From contig NZ_JACIEP010000011.1 of NCBI RefSeq assembly GCF_014196915.1, forward strand, positions 87,544 through 151,543: a DNA stretch of 64,000 bases, read 5' to 3'. Positions 9,529 to 18,566 of this stretch are shown in pieces (the stretch's first letter is position 1; every line of letters begins with the position of its first letter). A program made the translations under genes and the position numbers. Source of the DNA: Dysgonomonas hofstadii (GTDB lineage Bacteria; Bacteroidota; Bacteroidia; Bacteroidales; Dysgonomonadaceae). Below the pieces are notes generated by a model. The model saw nothing but the letters and a program-made list of their open reading frames with translations. It ran no database searches and was not told where the DNA came from.

Positions 9529-12500
9529 TTATTGCACAACTTCTACCCACATACCCGTAGTACGGCTTTGTTCTGTCGGACTGTACATGGCTTCGCATGC
9601 TACGGCAGGCAGATAGAATTTACCACAATAAGCAGCTTGTAATCTCACCTTGAACGACATAGAATAACCCATCCCGATGTTGAAGTACGTATACACCCTG
9701 TCGTCCCGTATGTCCTGATAGTTATACGAGCTGTTTTGCATATTTGCACCAGCATTAAACAGGCGGTTATTGAATATCTCCCATCCCGAAGCGAATATCT
9801 GGTTCAGATTCATATCTGTTAAATACTGTCCCGATATATTCTGGACAATCACACTTGCATAGAATTCCGTACCCTGTTTCAGTTTGGTTATATCCATATC
9901 CTTTCCGTTGTCATCCACATATTTCACAAACAGGTTGATACCTTCATTGATAGCAGGAGCCTTATCCTCCAACGGTTGGGTGCGTCCCAACAAACGTACA
10001 TAAAGTTTGCCTTCGCCTCTGTTCGTGAAGTTGATATCTATTTTCTGTTTAGGCTGTATCACTATTTCCTGGAATACCTTATTCGTATTCACAGTCTGTT
10101 GTTTCTCGCCATTTAGCGTCCATTCATATTTAATGTCGCTCTTACCCATTTTTTCAGCAAGTCGTGACATAGCTATAAGTCCGTAAGCTGCAGTTTGTGT
10201 AGTTACGTAACCACCGCTAAGGTGATCCGCAACATCGAATGAAAGTTCAAGCGCTTTCTCTACCCTATCGAGCAACAAGTACGTTTCCATTATCATAGCC
10301 CTGTCTCGTACTGTATTACCATACGTATTATTGCTGAATGAATATTTACTTACTTTATCGCTAACATTATTAGTCAACTGTATAGCCGCGTCTTTCTTGC
10401 CTGCCAGCACATAAGCTGCGGCCAGGCGCCAGCGTGCCTGTGTAGATAAACCTGTCATTTCTTTCAAGCGGTTCATCGCTCCCAATTCAGGTTCTCCGGC
10501 CAATGCCAGTGTATATAAACGGTAAGCCTGTTGCAGATCACTCATCGAATAACTGTAGTAAGAACTGTACAGGTCTTTCCTATCCCATGTTTGCGCCGAT
10601 TTCTTCTGGAATTGTTTCCACTTATTGATGACTGATGCAGGTACATCCCGACCTGAACGTTGTGCTTCTACAAGGAAGTGTCCTGCGTAGGTAGTTACCC
10701 ATTCGTTCGGATAGCGGTTGCCCGGCCAGTATGCGATTCCTCCGTCGCTGAGTTGTCGTGAAACAATGATGTTGATCGCTTCTTTGATGTGATTGTTTGT
10801 CAATTCTTTCTCGGCATTTGTCAAAGCTCGGAAGTTCTCTACATACAATAGAGGGAAACCTTTGGAAGTAACCTGTTCGGAACATCCGTGAGGATAGTAA
10901 CGAAGGAACTCGAGATGTTTGCCCAGGTCGATACCCGGCATACGCGAAACCTCCATGCGGGCCCAATCACCGTCCTTTATATCTTCGAATGTGAGGTTCA
11001 GATTAGCTGTGCCATTTGGATCTACTAACGACTTGGACGTCATTATCACATGCGGATTAGGGTTGCGTATTTCTATATCCACCGTTTCGGTAGCAGCTTC
11101 ACCGCCTCCGGTCGCTTTAATGACTACCTTTTCATATCCTGTTTTCTTACTCACTTTTACCTTGAAGTAAACCATCTTGTCACCTGTTTCGGCGAAAGAA
11201 ACGGATTTGGATTTACCATCGGTGAACTGGAATAGTCCGTTGGATTGGACGGTAACAGTTACATCCTTCACTTTCTTATCCATTGCGAATACGTTCACAG
11301 GCAAAAGGATCTCTTCTTCCGGTCCGGCTACACGTGGAAGTGTAGATAATATCATCAACGGATTGCGTACAGGTACGGTCTTTTCTGCATTGCCATAAGC
11401 GCCTTTCATATTTCCGGCAACAGCCATCACCCGAACAGAGCCGAAGTAGGATGGCAATGTTAGTTTATGTGTATCGGTTTTTCCTCCTTTCAGAGTGAAT
11501 GGCCCGATATATTTTACCACAGGTTTGAACCTGTTTACGTTATTTTTAGACGGATTCAGGGCTTCGTCTCCTCCGATACTCAATAGCGGCCCTATTTTTC
11601 CTGTTTGTGCACCTACCACAAGGTCGAACATATCCCATGTGCGCACACCCAAAGCCTGACGGGCATAGAAGTCACTCCATGCGTTCGGGGTTTTGAATGA
11701 GGTAAGATCAAGCAGTCCTTCGTCAACTATTGCCAATGTATAGGTCATATCCTTACCGTTCTTTTCCGATACGGATACAGAGAATTCTTTTTCAGGACGC
11801 AGTTCGTCCGGCATATTGATGACTGGAGTAAGTTTGGTCTCTTCATTTTCTACATTGATATTCAACACACCATACAAACGTATAGGCAGATCGTTGTCAG
11901 TCTGTGCATGAGGTTGCAGAAGTGTAGCGAATATATAGAAGTTAGGCGCCATCTCCTCGGTCACGGTGAGGGTATATTTTGTATCTTCTTTGGCATTGGT
12001 TGTCACCCATTCCTTCGATAATATTCTCGAACCATCTTCTATACTGATGAGCGCACGCCCTGCAGAACTCTTCGGTAAAGTGACAGTCACTTTTTCGCCT
12101 ACCTTATATGCTTGTTTATCGGTAGTGAAAGAAAGCATTGTCAGCCCTTCGGGGTCTTGTTTATCCGAACGTCCACGCCATGACGGCCAGTCTACATACA
12201 GTGTCCTGCCTGATATATGGCCTCCGTTTTTGTCCTCTACCATAATCAGATAGCGTCCCCATTCAGGATAGTCGACACGGAATTTCACTTTGGCCTTTCC
12301 TCCGTTTGTCGTAGAGATATTTTCATCGAGGATGACCTGAGTGGAAGTATTGTTTATATAAGAGGACAGATTGTCACTGGAGTTCCACCACCACGACCAT
12401 TTTATCTTATAGATCTTTACATGCAGACCCGAACGATTCACAGGTTGCCCTTTTGCATTGAGGGTAACAATATCGATCATGTTGTCTTTGTCTGTTTCCA

Positions 12501-15093
12501 TCCATCCGTAATACGAATCGGTCGGAGACTTAATGCCAATGTAAGCGGCAAATGGAGAGTATACAGATGTCTGGCTATAAAAGCTGGCATCGCCTCCTGT
12601 TTCGAATACACGGGAAACAAAATCGGCTTTCAACAATCCCGGTGCACCGGCTGCTTGTGGCAGATTTGCCCTTACAGTGGCATTCCCTGATGCATCCAAT
12701 TGCCCATCGAAGACTGTATATGTATCTGCCGTGAAATTCGACGCAGGATTACTGAAAGTATAATTTTCGTATCCTTTGAACGGACGGTTTGCCCTGCTCA
12801 ATGTCATTTCCACTTTCGCTTTCAGATTGGATGCCGGAGCACCGTGCAGCCATTGCGATGATAATGAGCTATTGAAAGTACCACTGCTGGCGTCTATCAT
12901 ATCGCTAACATCGAGGCGGACTTTCAGGCGGTTTGGTTTCACTGTTTCTATTTTCAGCGTTTTGTAGAACGTAACGCCACCCACTTTTACCCGTGCCTGC
13001 CAGTTTCCTGTAATGGCATTCGCATCGGTAGCCATACGGAACGGATAGAAATTTTCTTTTCCTCCATTCGATACATAACGTTGAGCCATTTGCCCGCGAG
13101 GAGTATATAGTTCAAGTGAAACAGGATGCCCTTCCGGCAATGTTTTGGCTTTATCTTCGAGGATGAAAGTTACAAAAATGGAGTCACCCGGACGCCACAC
13201 GCCCCGTTCCCCATAGATATATCCTTTTAGTCCTTTTTCCAGCCTTTTCCCACTTACATCGAAGTTACTTAACGACAGGGAGAGGTTGGATGTTACTTTC
13301 AGATATCCTTTCTCTTTTCCGTTGGTCGCAATCACAACGAAAGGCACGCCGTTCTTATACTCTATTTCGGCAAAACCATTTCCATCGGTAGTGCTACTGC
13401 CGATACGCTGCATCTGATAGTTGTAAATATCTACTGTAGCACCCGAAAGCGGGTTTGTCGTTAAAACATCAGTCACGGCAACCGTCATTTTCTTTTCGGC
13501 ACCCATCTTGGCTGTAATGCCTATATTAGAGGCCAATACCATACAGGTTACCGACGATTTTTCCATATAATAGGTTGGATGACAAGGATTATCCCTTTCT
13601 TTCCATACATAATTATTCCAGTCGCGTCCGTCATCGTAATAGTAATAACCCGGCCTGTCCCATTGAGCTTCTTCGGCTTCGGTTATTTCATCGAAGCGCT
13701 CAAGTGACGCTTCTTCCGGTATTTGCGGAATCATACCGTCGCATGGATAAAGCGAGTATTGTGCTTTTATCGAGAATTCGAGACGGTAGACCGCGCCCGG
13801 ATCTTGCTTGATCATCTTCGACAGGTCGAGCGAGAAGTTGTTCCATTCGCCGAGTTTAAGCGTCGGGTCGGAATCAAGCCGGATTCGTTTTTTCAGTATG
13901 AGCCGTCCGAAACGTTTAAGTTCGCTGTTTTCTCCAAAGTCATTCGATTGAAGATAACCCAGAATGTTATTCTCATATACTTTGATCACTTTCACATCTA
14001 CAGCCCATAGGTTGACTGCCTGAAAAGGAATAATCAGATTTTCGGAATTCGGAAGAATATTTCCCGCATTGACAAGCTTGATTTCCGGTTTGTTTTTTTG
14101 TATGACTACGGCTGCTGTATAATCTTCTTTCAACGGTTTGTTTCCGGCGCTTTTCAGCTCTTTGTGGATTTTCAGGTTTATACTTGTTCCACTGGTATTC
14201 TTATCCAGATAGATTCTCAATACATTTTTCTGGATGTCATAGGTAAAATTCTCTATTTCCCCCGGTTTGATAAGGCCTTGTATATTCTGGTTCAGGGATA
14301 AAGGATCGCTGAATGTAACTCTGATACACTCCTGCGGTGAATATTCGTTTATAACCTCCAGCACTGAAAAATCCTGTATCTTAGGGATATTTATTTTTAT
14401 ATCTTCGTTTCTTTTTACACCTACAGGATCACCCTTTATATGGAGTGTGTATTCAAAATCTTTATCTCCACGGCGAAGGCTGTCTATTAGCAGGTTGAAC
14501 CGTCCTTTTCCTTCGGCTGGCGTAACTTTTATTCTGGCATCTTTTGCATTTTCGCCCGAAAGGCTCAGCATTTTTTGTATATCTTCCACGTTCGCCCCGT
14601 CTGCCAGATTGAGATTGCCCTGCACGGCATTCCATAAAAGATCATTGTCTTTTATCGGAGAATAGGGATTCAGGTTGACGCTGAAATTCTGTTCAGGCAC
14701 ATGAAAACTGAAATTAAAATCTTTAAATTCACTATCTACCTTCAACACTTTATTCAGTAAAAAGTGTGCTTCATATTCCTGCCCGTTTTTTAATTCACCC
14801 GGATCGGGTACGAATTTTATCGTTCGCGAACTTGTCCAGAAGGCTTTCCCTTTGATAGACGGGGAGAATTTGAATAATTCCTGATCTACCTCTTTGTTCA
14901 ACTCCACAGTAGGGATGTCTTGAGTCAGTTCGATCTGTATTTCAGATGAAGATGATACCTGCCCGTAGGTAAATGCCGCAATATACTTAGCAAATTCAGG
15001 ATTGATATCCCGTGTGCCACTTCTCTTGCATGCATTGATGATGAAGAGACACGACAAAATAAAAATGGAGGAAAGGAGTAGATTTTTTTTCAT
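9529..15093 (-). CDS. Bacterial alpha-2-macroglobulin lipoprotein
   Basis: A 1854-residue lipoprotein with a signal peptide ending in the lipobox IINAC (C22). The order is: N-terminal macroglobulin-like beta domains with a BIG-type fold, central MG/bait-like region (KGYIYGERGVWRPGDSIFVTFILED near residue 635), then a thioester domain. The thioester motif CSEQ is intact at residues 1404-1407 (codon for C at 10882-10884) within YYPHGCSEQVTSKG, and the helical toroid that follows is complete. Such proteins trap proteases that breach the envelope. The usual partner PBP1C is not next to it; a glycosyltransferase follows instead. A dispersed intergenic repeat lies upstream. Length is typical for Bacteroidota members of the family. 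Confidence 0.9.
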   Translation of the reverse strand: MKKNLLLSSIFILSCLFIINACKRSGTRDINPEFAKYIAAFTYGQVSSSSEIQIELTQDIPTVELNKEVDQELFKFSPSIKGKAFWTSSRTIKFVPDPGELKNGQEYEAHFLLNKVLKVDSEFKDFNFSFHVPEQNFSVNLNPYSPIKDNDLLWNAVQGNLNLADGANVEDIQKMLSLSGENAKDARIKVTPAEGKGRFNLLIDSLRRGDKDFEYTLHIKGDPVGVKRNEDIKINIPKIQDFSVLEVINEYSPQECIRVTFSDPLSLNQNIQGLIKPGEIENFTYDIQKNVLRIYLDKNTSGTSINLKIHKELKSAGNKPLKEDYTAAVVIQKNKPEIKLVNAGNILPNSENLIIPFQAVNLWAVDVKVIKVYENNILGYLQSNDFGENSELKRFGRLILKKRIRLDSDPTLKLGEWNNFSLDLSKMIKQDPGAVYRLEFSIKAQYSLYPCDGMIPQIPEEASLERFDEITEAEEAQWDRPGYYYYDDGRDWNNYVWKERDNPCHPTYYMEKSSVTCMVLASNIGITAKMGAEKKMTVAVTDVLTTNPLSGATVDIYNYQMQRIGSSTTDGNGFAEIEYKNGVPFVVIATNGKEKGYLKVTSNLSLSLSNFDVSGKRLEKGLKGYIYGERGVWRPGDSIFVTFILEDKAKTLPEGHPVSLELYTPRGQMAQRYVSNGGKENFYPFRMATDANAITGNWQARVKVGGVTFYKTLKIETVKPNRLKVRLDVSDMIDASSGTFNSSLSSQWLHGAPASNLKAKVEMTLSRANRPFKGYENYTFSNPASNFTADTYTVFDGQLDASGNATVRANLPQAAGAPGLLKADFVSRVFETGGDASFYSQTSVYSPFAAYIGIKSPTDSYYGWMETDKDNMIDIVTLNAKGQPVNRSGLHVKIYKIKWSWWWNSSDNLSSYINNTSTQVILDENISTTNGGKAKVKFRVDYPEWGRYLIMVEDKNGGHISGRTLYVDWPSWRGRSDKQDPEGLTMLSFTTDKQAYKVGEKVTVTLPKSSAGRALISIEDGSRILSKEWVTTNAKEDTKYTLTVTEEMAPNFYIFATLLQPHAQTDNDLPIRLYGVLNINVENEETKLTPVINMPDELRPEKEFSVSVSEKNGKDMTYTLAIVDEGLLDLTSFKTPNAWSDFYARQALGVRTWDMFDLVVGAQTGKIGPLLSIGGDEALNPSKNNVNRFKPVVKYIGPFTLKGGKTDTHKLTLPSYFGSVRVMAVAGNMKGAYGNAEKTVPVRNPLMILSTLPRVAGPEEEILLPVNVFAMDKKVKDVTVTVQSNGLFQFTDGKSKSVSFAETGDKMVYFKVKVSKKTGYEKVVIKATGGGEAATETVDIEIRNPNPHVIMTSKSLVDPNGTANLNLTFEDIKDGDWARMEVSRMPGIDLGKHLEFLRYYPHGCSEQVTSKGFPLLYVENFRALTNAEKELTNNHIKEAINIIVSRQLSDGGIAYWPGNRYPNEWVTTYAGHFLVEAQRSGRDVPASVINKWKQFQKKSAQTWDRKDLYSSYYSYSMSDLQQAYRLYTLALAGEPELGAMNRLKEMTGLSTQARWRLAAAYVLAGKKDAAIQLTNNVSDKVSKYSFSNNTYGNTVRDRAMIMETYLLLDRVEKALELSFDVADHLSGGYVTTQTAAYGLIAMSRLAEKMGKSDIKYEWTLNGEKQQTVNTNKVFQEIVIQPKQKIDINFTNRGEGKLYVRLLGRTQPLEDKAPAINEGINLFVKYVDDNGKDMDITKLKQGTEFYASVIVQNISGQYLTDMNLNQIFASGWEIFNNRLFNAGANMQNSSYNYQDIRDDRVYTYFNIGMGYSMSFKVRLQAAYCGKFYLPAVACEAMYSPTEQSRTTGMWVEVVQ

Positions 15094-15139
15094 AATTGTA
15101 TATTTTGTGCCTTATATTGTGTTTTAAGTATTCTAAACA

Positions 15140-15147
15140 CAAATATA
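15140..15147 (-). promoter_or_regulatory. Candidate -7 box TATATTTG for the macroglobulin gene
   Basis: On the minus strand TATATTTG fits the Bacteroidota -7 consensus, about 47 bases before the ATG at 15093. No clear -33 TTTG is seen. Confidence 0.45.
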
Positions 15148-15210
15148 AAAGAATAAATGAAATAAAGTGAAGTTATTTTTCCATAAACAGCGTAAATAAG
15201 CTGTCGGAAA

Positions 15211-15437
15211 TTGCCAAAGTTTACAGAACTCACGTATGTTTTAGTTTTTATTTAGCCTTTGGTTGCTTTATCAAAACCTGACAAACCTGACAGATTATTT
15301 AGCCTTTAGCTGTTAGCTCATGGCTATTCGCTTTTTTGTTAAAACCTGACATTCCTGACACAATTTTTAGTTTAAATCCGATGAGACGAGGAAACTTGTT
15401 TACTTGTATCTCGTTTACTTGTCAACTTTATCCATGT
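15211..15437 (-). repeat. Modular intergenic repeat, copy D (diverged)
   Basis: The 436-base gap between the ZIP and macroglobulin genes contains on its minus strand a diverged form of the repeat end seen in copies A-C (AACTAAAACATACGT and TAAACTTTGGC). It also holds two direct units that each begin TATTTAGCCTTT (15249-15260 and 15296-15307) and end with CCTGACA-type strings, and the AAACTTGTTTACT string shared with 4764-4776. Nothing protein-like is seen here. Confidence 0.5.
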
Positions 15438-15529
15438 CAAAGATTGCTTCTATTGACTATAGATAAAGAATCAGAATAAAAATACAGATTTCAACTATTT
15501 AACTCGGAGAATTAAAATGATTATTGGGC

Positions 15530-16324
15530 TTACACGAACAAATAAAGGCTAAACGCCATAACCAGCATTCCGGCAACCAGTCCGGAGATAGAAAGGTGAT
15601 GTTCTCCATATTTTTCAGCACTCGGGAGAAGTTCGTCCAAAGAAATAAACACCATAATACCTGATACGGCAGCCAGCACGATCCCGTTCATGGCCGGAGT
15701 CCAGAACTGCATGAGGAACAGATAGGCGATCAAAGCGCCGAATGGCTCAGCCAGTCCCGATGCAAAGGAATACCAGAAAGCTTTTTTGCGACTGCCAGTG
15801 GCATGGTAGATCGGTACTGCCACGGCTATTCCTTCGGGGATATTGTGTATGGCAATGGCTATGGTGATTGGTATGGCTACATCAAGCGATCCAAGTGCAG
15901 AGGTAAAAGTAGCTATTCCCTCAGGAAAGTTATGTATGGCGATGGACATGGCTACTACTAATCCGGTACGTTTCAGTGCACTTTTCTTGTCCATATCTTC
16001 CACACCCTGTATTTCGTGCGGATTGAGCGATTCGGGTATCAGAAAGTCGATGAGGTTGATAAAGGCAATACCTCCAAAAAAAGCAAGGATAAGATATAAA
16101 GTTCCCATTTTGTCGCCGAAAACAGATATCAGTTCCTCTTTTCCCTGCGGTATCATCTCCATAAACGATACATAAAGCATAATACCTGCCGAAAAACCTA
16201 ATGACGCGCACAGGAATTTTGTGTTTGTATGCTTTGCCAGTAAAGCGATAAGGCTTCCTATACCGGTGGATAATCCGGCAATAGCGGTAAGGATAAATGC
16301 AAGCAATATATTCTGTTCGGTCAT
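15530..16324 (-). CDS. zupT: ZIP family zinc/divalent metal transporter
   Basis: A 264-residue inner-membrane protein with about eight membrane segments. The paired metal-site motifs of ZIP transporters are intact: HNFPEGIATF and HNIPEGIAVAVP. The overall pattern (FSAGIMLYVSFMEMIPQGKEEL) matches ZupT, which imports zinc and can carry iron or manganese. It is a single gene divergent from the glutamine amidotransferase at 16459. A NRAMP metal importer lies about 2.2 kb away on the opposite strand, so metal uptake genes cluster here. Confidence 0.9.
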   Translation of the reverse strand: MTEQNILLAFILTAIAGLSTGIGSLIALLAKHTNTKFLCASLGFSAGIMLYVSFMEMIPQGKEELISVFGDKMGTLYLILAFFGGIAFINLIDFLIPESLNPHEIQGVEDMDKKSALKRTGLVVAMSIAIHNFPEGIATFTSALGSLDVAIPITIAIAIHNIPEGIAVAVPIYHATGSRKKAFWYSFASGLAEPFGALIAYLFLMQFWTPAMNGIVLAAVSGIMVFISLDELLPSAEKYGEHHLSISGLVAGMLVMAFSLYLFV

Positions 16325-16458
16325 TGTTGTTTTTCAGATAGTTACCATAATAGATGCAAAGATACACATATTTTTAGCGAAAAGTTAAAATTAAAATGAG
16401 GTTTTAATCAGGAAGAGAATAAACATTTTGTAATTTTATAATCTAAAATTGCAACATA

Positions 16459-17106
16459 ATGGAAAAAATATGTACTGTTCACTATATTCAGCATGTCCCA
16501 TACGAAGGGTTGGGGTATATAGAAAAATGGGTAAAGGAAAAAGAGTATAACCTATCGGTGACAAAAATATATGAAGATCAGATTTTACCTGATATGTCGC
16601 AATTTGACATGCTGGTTGTCATGGGTGGGCCTATGGGTGTTTACGAAGAAGACAAATATCCCTGGCTGAAAAAAGAGAAAGCTTTTGTCCTTCAGGCCAT
16701 AGAGGCCGGGAAGACAGTGATCGGGATTTGTCTTGGCGCACAGTTAATCGCAAGTGCCCTGGGAGCGGATGTTTATCCGAACAAGGAAAAGGAAATAGGC
16801 TGGTGGCCTGTTGCCTTTACTGATTCTGTAGCACAGGAACTATTCGACAGTAAAGAAAAATATTTTGTGGCATTCCAATGGCATGGCGACACCTTCGATC
16901 TGCCCCCTTTGGATGGAGTCCGCCTTTTAGCCTCAAGTGAAGCATGCACTAATCAGGCATTTCTTTATAAGGAAAATGTGCTTGCCCTGCAATTCCACTT
17001 CGAAGTGACAGAAGAAAGCCGTGATGATATAATTGTCAACGGAAAAAGTGCATTCACAGAGGGTAAATACATTCAGACAGAAGAATATATACGTAACAAT
17101 GTGTAA
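16459..17106 (+). CDS. Class I glutamine amidotransferase-like protein
   Basis: A 215-residue cytoplasmic protein with the complete class I amidotransferase triad: nucleophile C91 in GICLGAQ, H180 and E182 in LQFHFEVTEE. The oxyanion loop MGGPMGVYE is present. It has no synthetase domain, so it is a stand-alone GATase1 of the GuaA-like/YfeJ type; the ammonia acceptor or the gamma-glutamyl substrate is unknown. It is followed after 59 bases by an MFS carrier and NRAMP transporter on the same strand, and may be transcribed with them. Confidence 0.83.
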   Translation: MEKICTVHYIQHVPYEGLGYIEKWVKEKEYNLSVTKIYEDQILPDMSQFDMLVVMGGPMGVYEEDKYPWLKKEKAFVLQAIEAGKTVIGICLGAQLIASALGADVYPNKEKEIGWWPVAFTDSVAQELFDSKEKYFVAFQWHGDTFDLPPLDGVRLLASSEACTNQAFLYKENVLALQFHFEVTEESRDDIIVNGKSAFTEGKYIQTEEYIRNNV

Positions 17107-17165
17107 TATATCCCGGAATCGAACAGGATGATTAAATCAATACTGGATAACTTCACTGAAAGATT

Positions 17166-18566
17166 ATGATACAATCTGAAACGAAAAAGAATACAGGCGC
17201 GCTATTATTTATATTGTGCCTGGGCTCTTCCTTAGTGCCATTTATGGGTTCGGCGCTGAACCTTGCATTGCCTTATATCAATAAAGACCTTTCACTCGAT
17301 GCCGTTATGTCGGGGTGGGTACCTACTTCATACATGTTATCCACAGCCATATTGCAGATACCATGTGCCCGGATCGCCGATATGATCGGACGGCGGAAAG
17401 TATTTATCTGGGGAGTAATTATCCTGACAATATTCTCTGTGCTAAGCGGATTGGCCACTACCGGAACAACACTGATTATTTACAGGTTCCTGTCGGGAGT
17501 GGGCAGTGCTATGATGTTCGGTACAAGTACTGCAATCCTTACCTCGTCTGTCCCTGCCGAAAAGAGGGGGATGGCTATGGGGACAATAGCGGCGACTGTT
17601 TATTTTTCGTTAGCAGCAGGACCTTTTATCGGAGGAATACTTACTCAGTATCTTAACTGGCACAGTATCTTTTTTGTGGCGGCGGCAGTCAGTCTTATTG
17701 TAGCGGTAGGAGGTATTATCGTTATAAAGGAGGACTGGAAAGAGGAAGTGAAAAGTAAGTTCGATGTTATAGGCTCTGTACTTTTTGCTATTTCGTTATC
17801 CGCTCTTATTTATGGTTTTGCCGAGTTACCTCATGTACAGGGTTTTGTCTGTATAGGAGTAGGGGTGATCGTTTTGTTGGTTTTCGCTTTTTATGAGAAG
17901 AAGCAGGAATATCCGGTATTCAATATCCGTGTTTTCCTTGAGAACAGGGTATTCCGTTTATCCTCCCTTTCGGCATTGATAAACTACTCGGCGACTTTTG
18001 CCATTTCTTTTATGCTGAGCCTGTATTTGCAGTATGTAAGAGGTCTGTCGCCACGGGATGCGGGACTTATACTGATTATACAATCAATCGTGCAAGCGTT
18101 CGCATCCTTGAAATCGGGACGGCTTTCAGATAAGATGTCAGCTACTTTTCTGGCGACTTTAGGGATGGGCATTATTGCCGTCGGACTGATTGGCCTATGC
18201 TTTATTTCTGAAACTACCAGTTATTACCTTCTCGGTGCTATTCTTTTCTTGCTGGGACTTGGTTTTGGTATTTTCTCTTCACCGAATACAAATATTATCA
18301 TGAGCTCGGTGGAAAAGAAGCACTATGGTCTGGCTTCCGCGACGATGGGTACGATGCGGCTCACAGGCCAGGCTTTCAGTATGGGAATTGCCATCATGGC
18401 AATTTCTATCATGGTGGGGAATGTAAAGCTTTCACCTGATGTACATGTTGGATTAATGAACAGTATGCGCATCACTTTTGTTATTTGTTTGGTTCTTTGC
18501 TGCTTCGGGATTTATGCATCTTCGGCAAGGGAGAAAAAGAAGGCCAGTGATATTACAGGAAAATGA
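17166..18566 (+). CDS. MFS transporter, DHA2 (EmrB/QacA-like) family
   Basis: A 466-residue membrane protein with about 14 predicted segments. The motifs LNLALPYINKDL, WVPTSYMLSTAILQIPCARIADMIGRRK and RFLSGVGSAMMFG match the DHA2 drug:proton antiporter group. The substrate is unknown. Its stop overlaps the NRAMP start by four bases (ATGA at 18563-18566), indicating translational coupling. No membrane-fusion partner (EmrA-like) is adjacent. Confidence 0.83.
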   Translation: MIQSETKKNTGALLFILCLGSSLVPFMGSALNLALPYINKDLSLDAVMSGWVPTSYMLSTAILQIPCARIADMIGRRKVFIWGVIILTIFSVLSGLATTGTTLIIYRFLSGVGSAMMFGTSTAILTSSVPAEKRGMAMGTIAATVYFSLAAGPFIGGILTQYLNWHSIFFVAAAVSLIVAVGGIIVIKEDWKEEVKSKFDVIGSVLFAISLSALIYGFAELPHVQGFVCIGVGVIVLLVFAFYEKKQEYPVFNIRVFLENRVFRLSSLSALINYSATFAISFMLSLYLQYVRGLSPRDAGLILIIQSIVQAFASLKSGRLSDKMSATFLATLGMGIIAVGLIGLCFISETTSYYLLGAILFLLGLGFGIFSSPNTNIIMSSVEKKHYGLASATMGTMRLTGQAFSMGIAIMAISIMVGNVKLSPDVHVGLMNSMRITFVICLVLCCFGIYASSAREKKKASDITGK

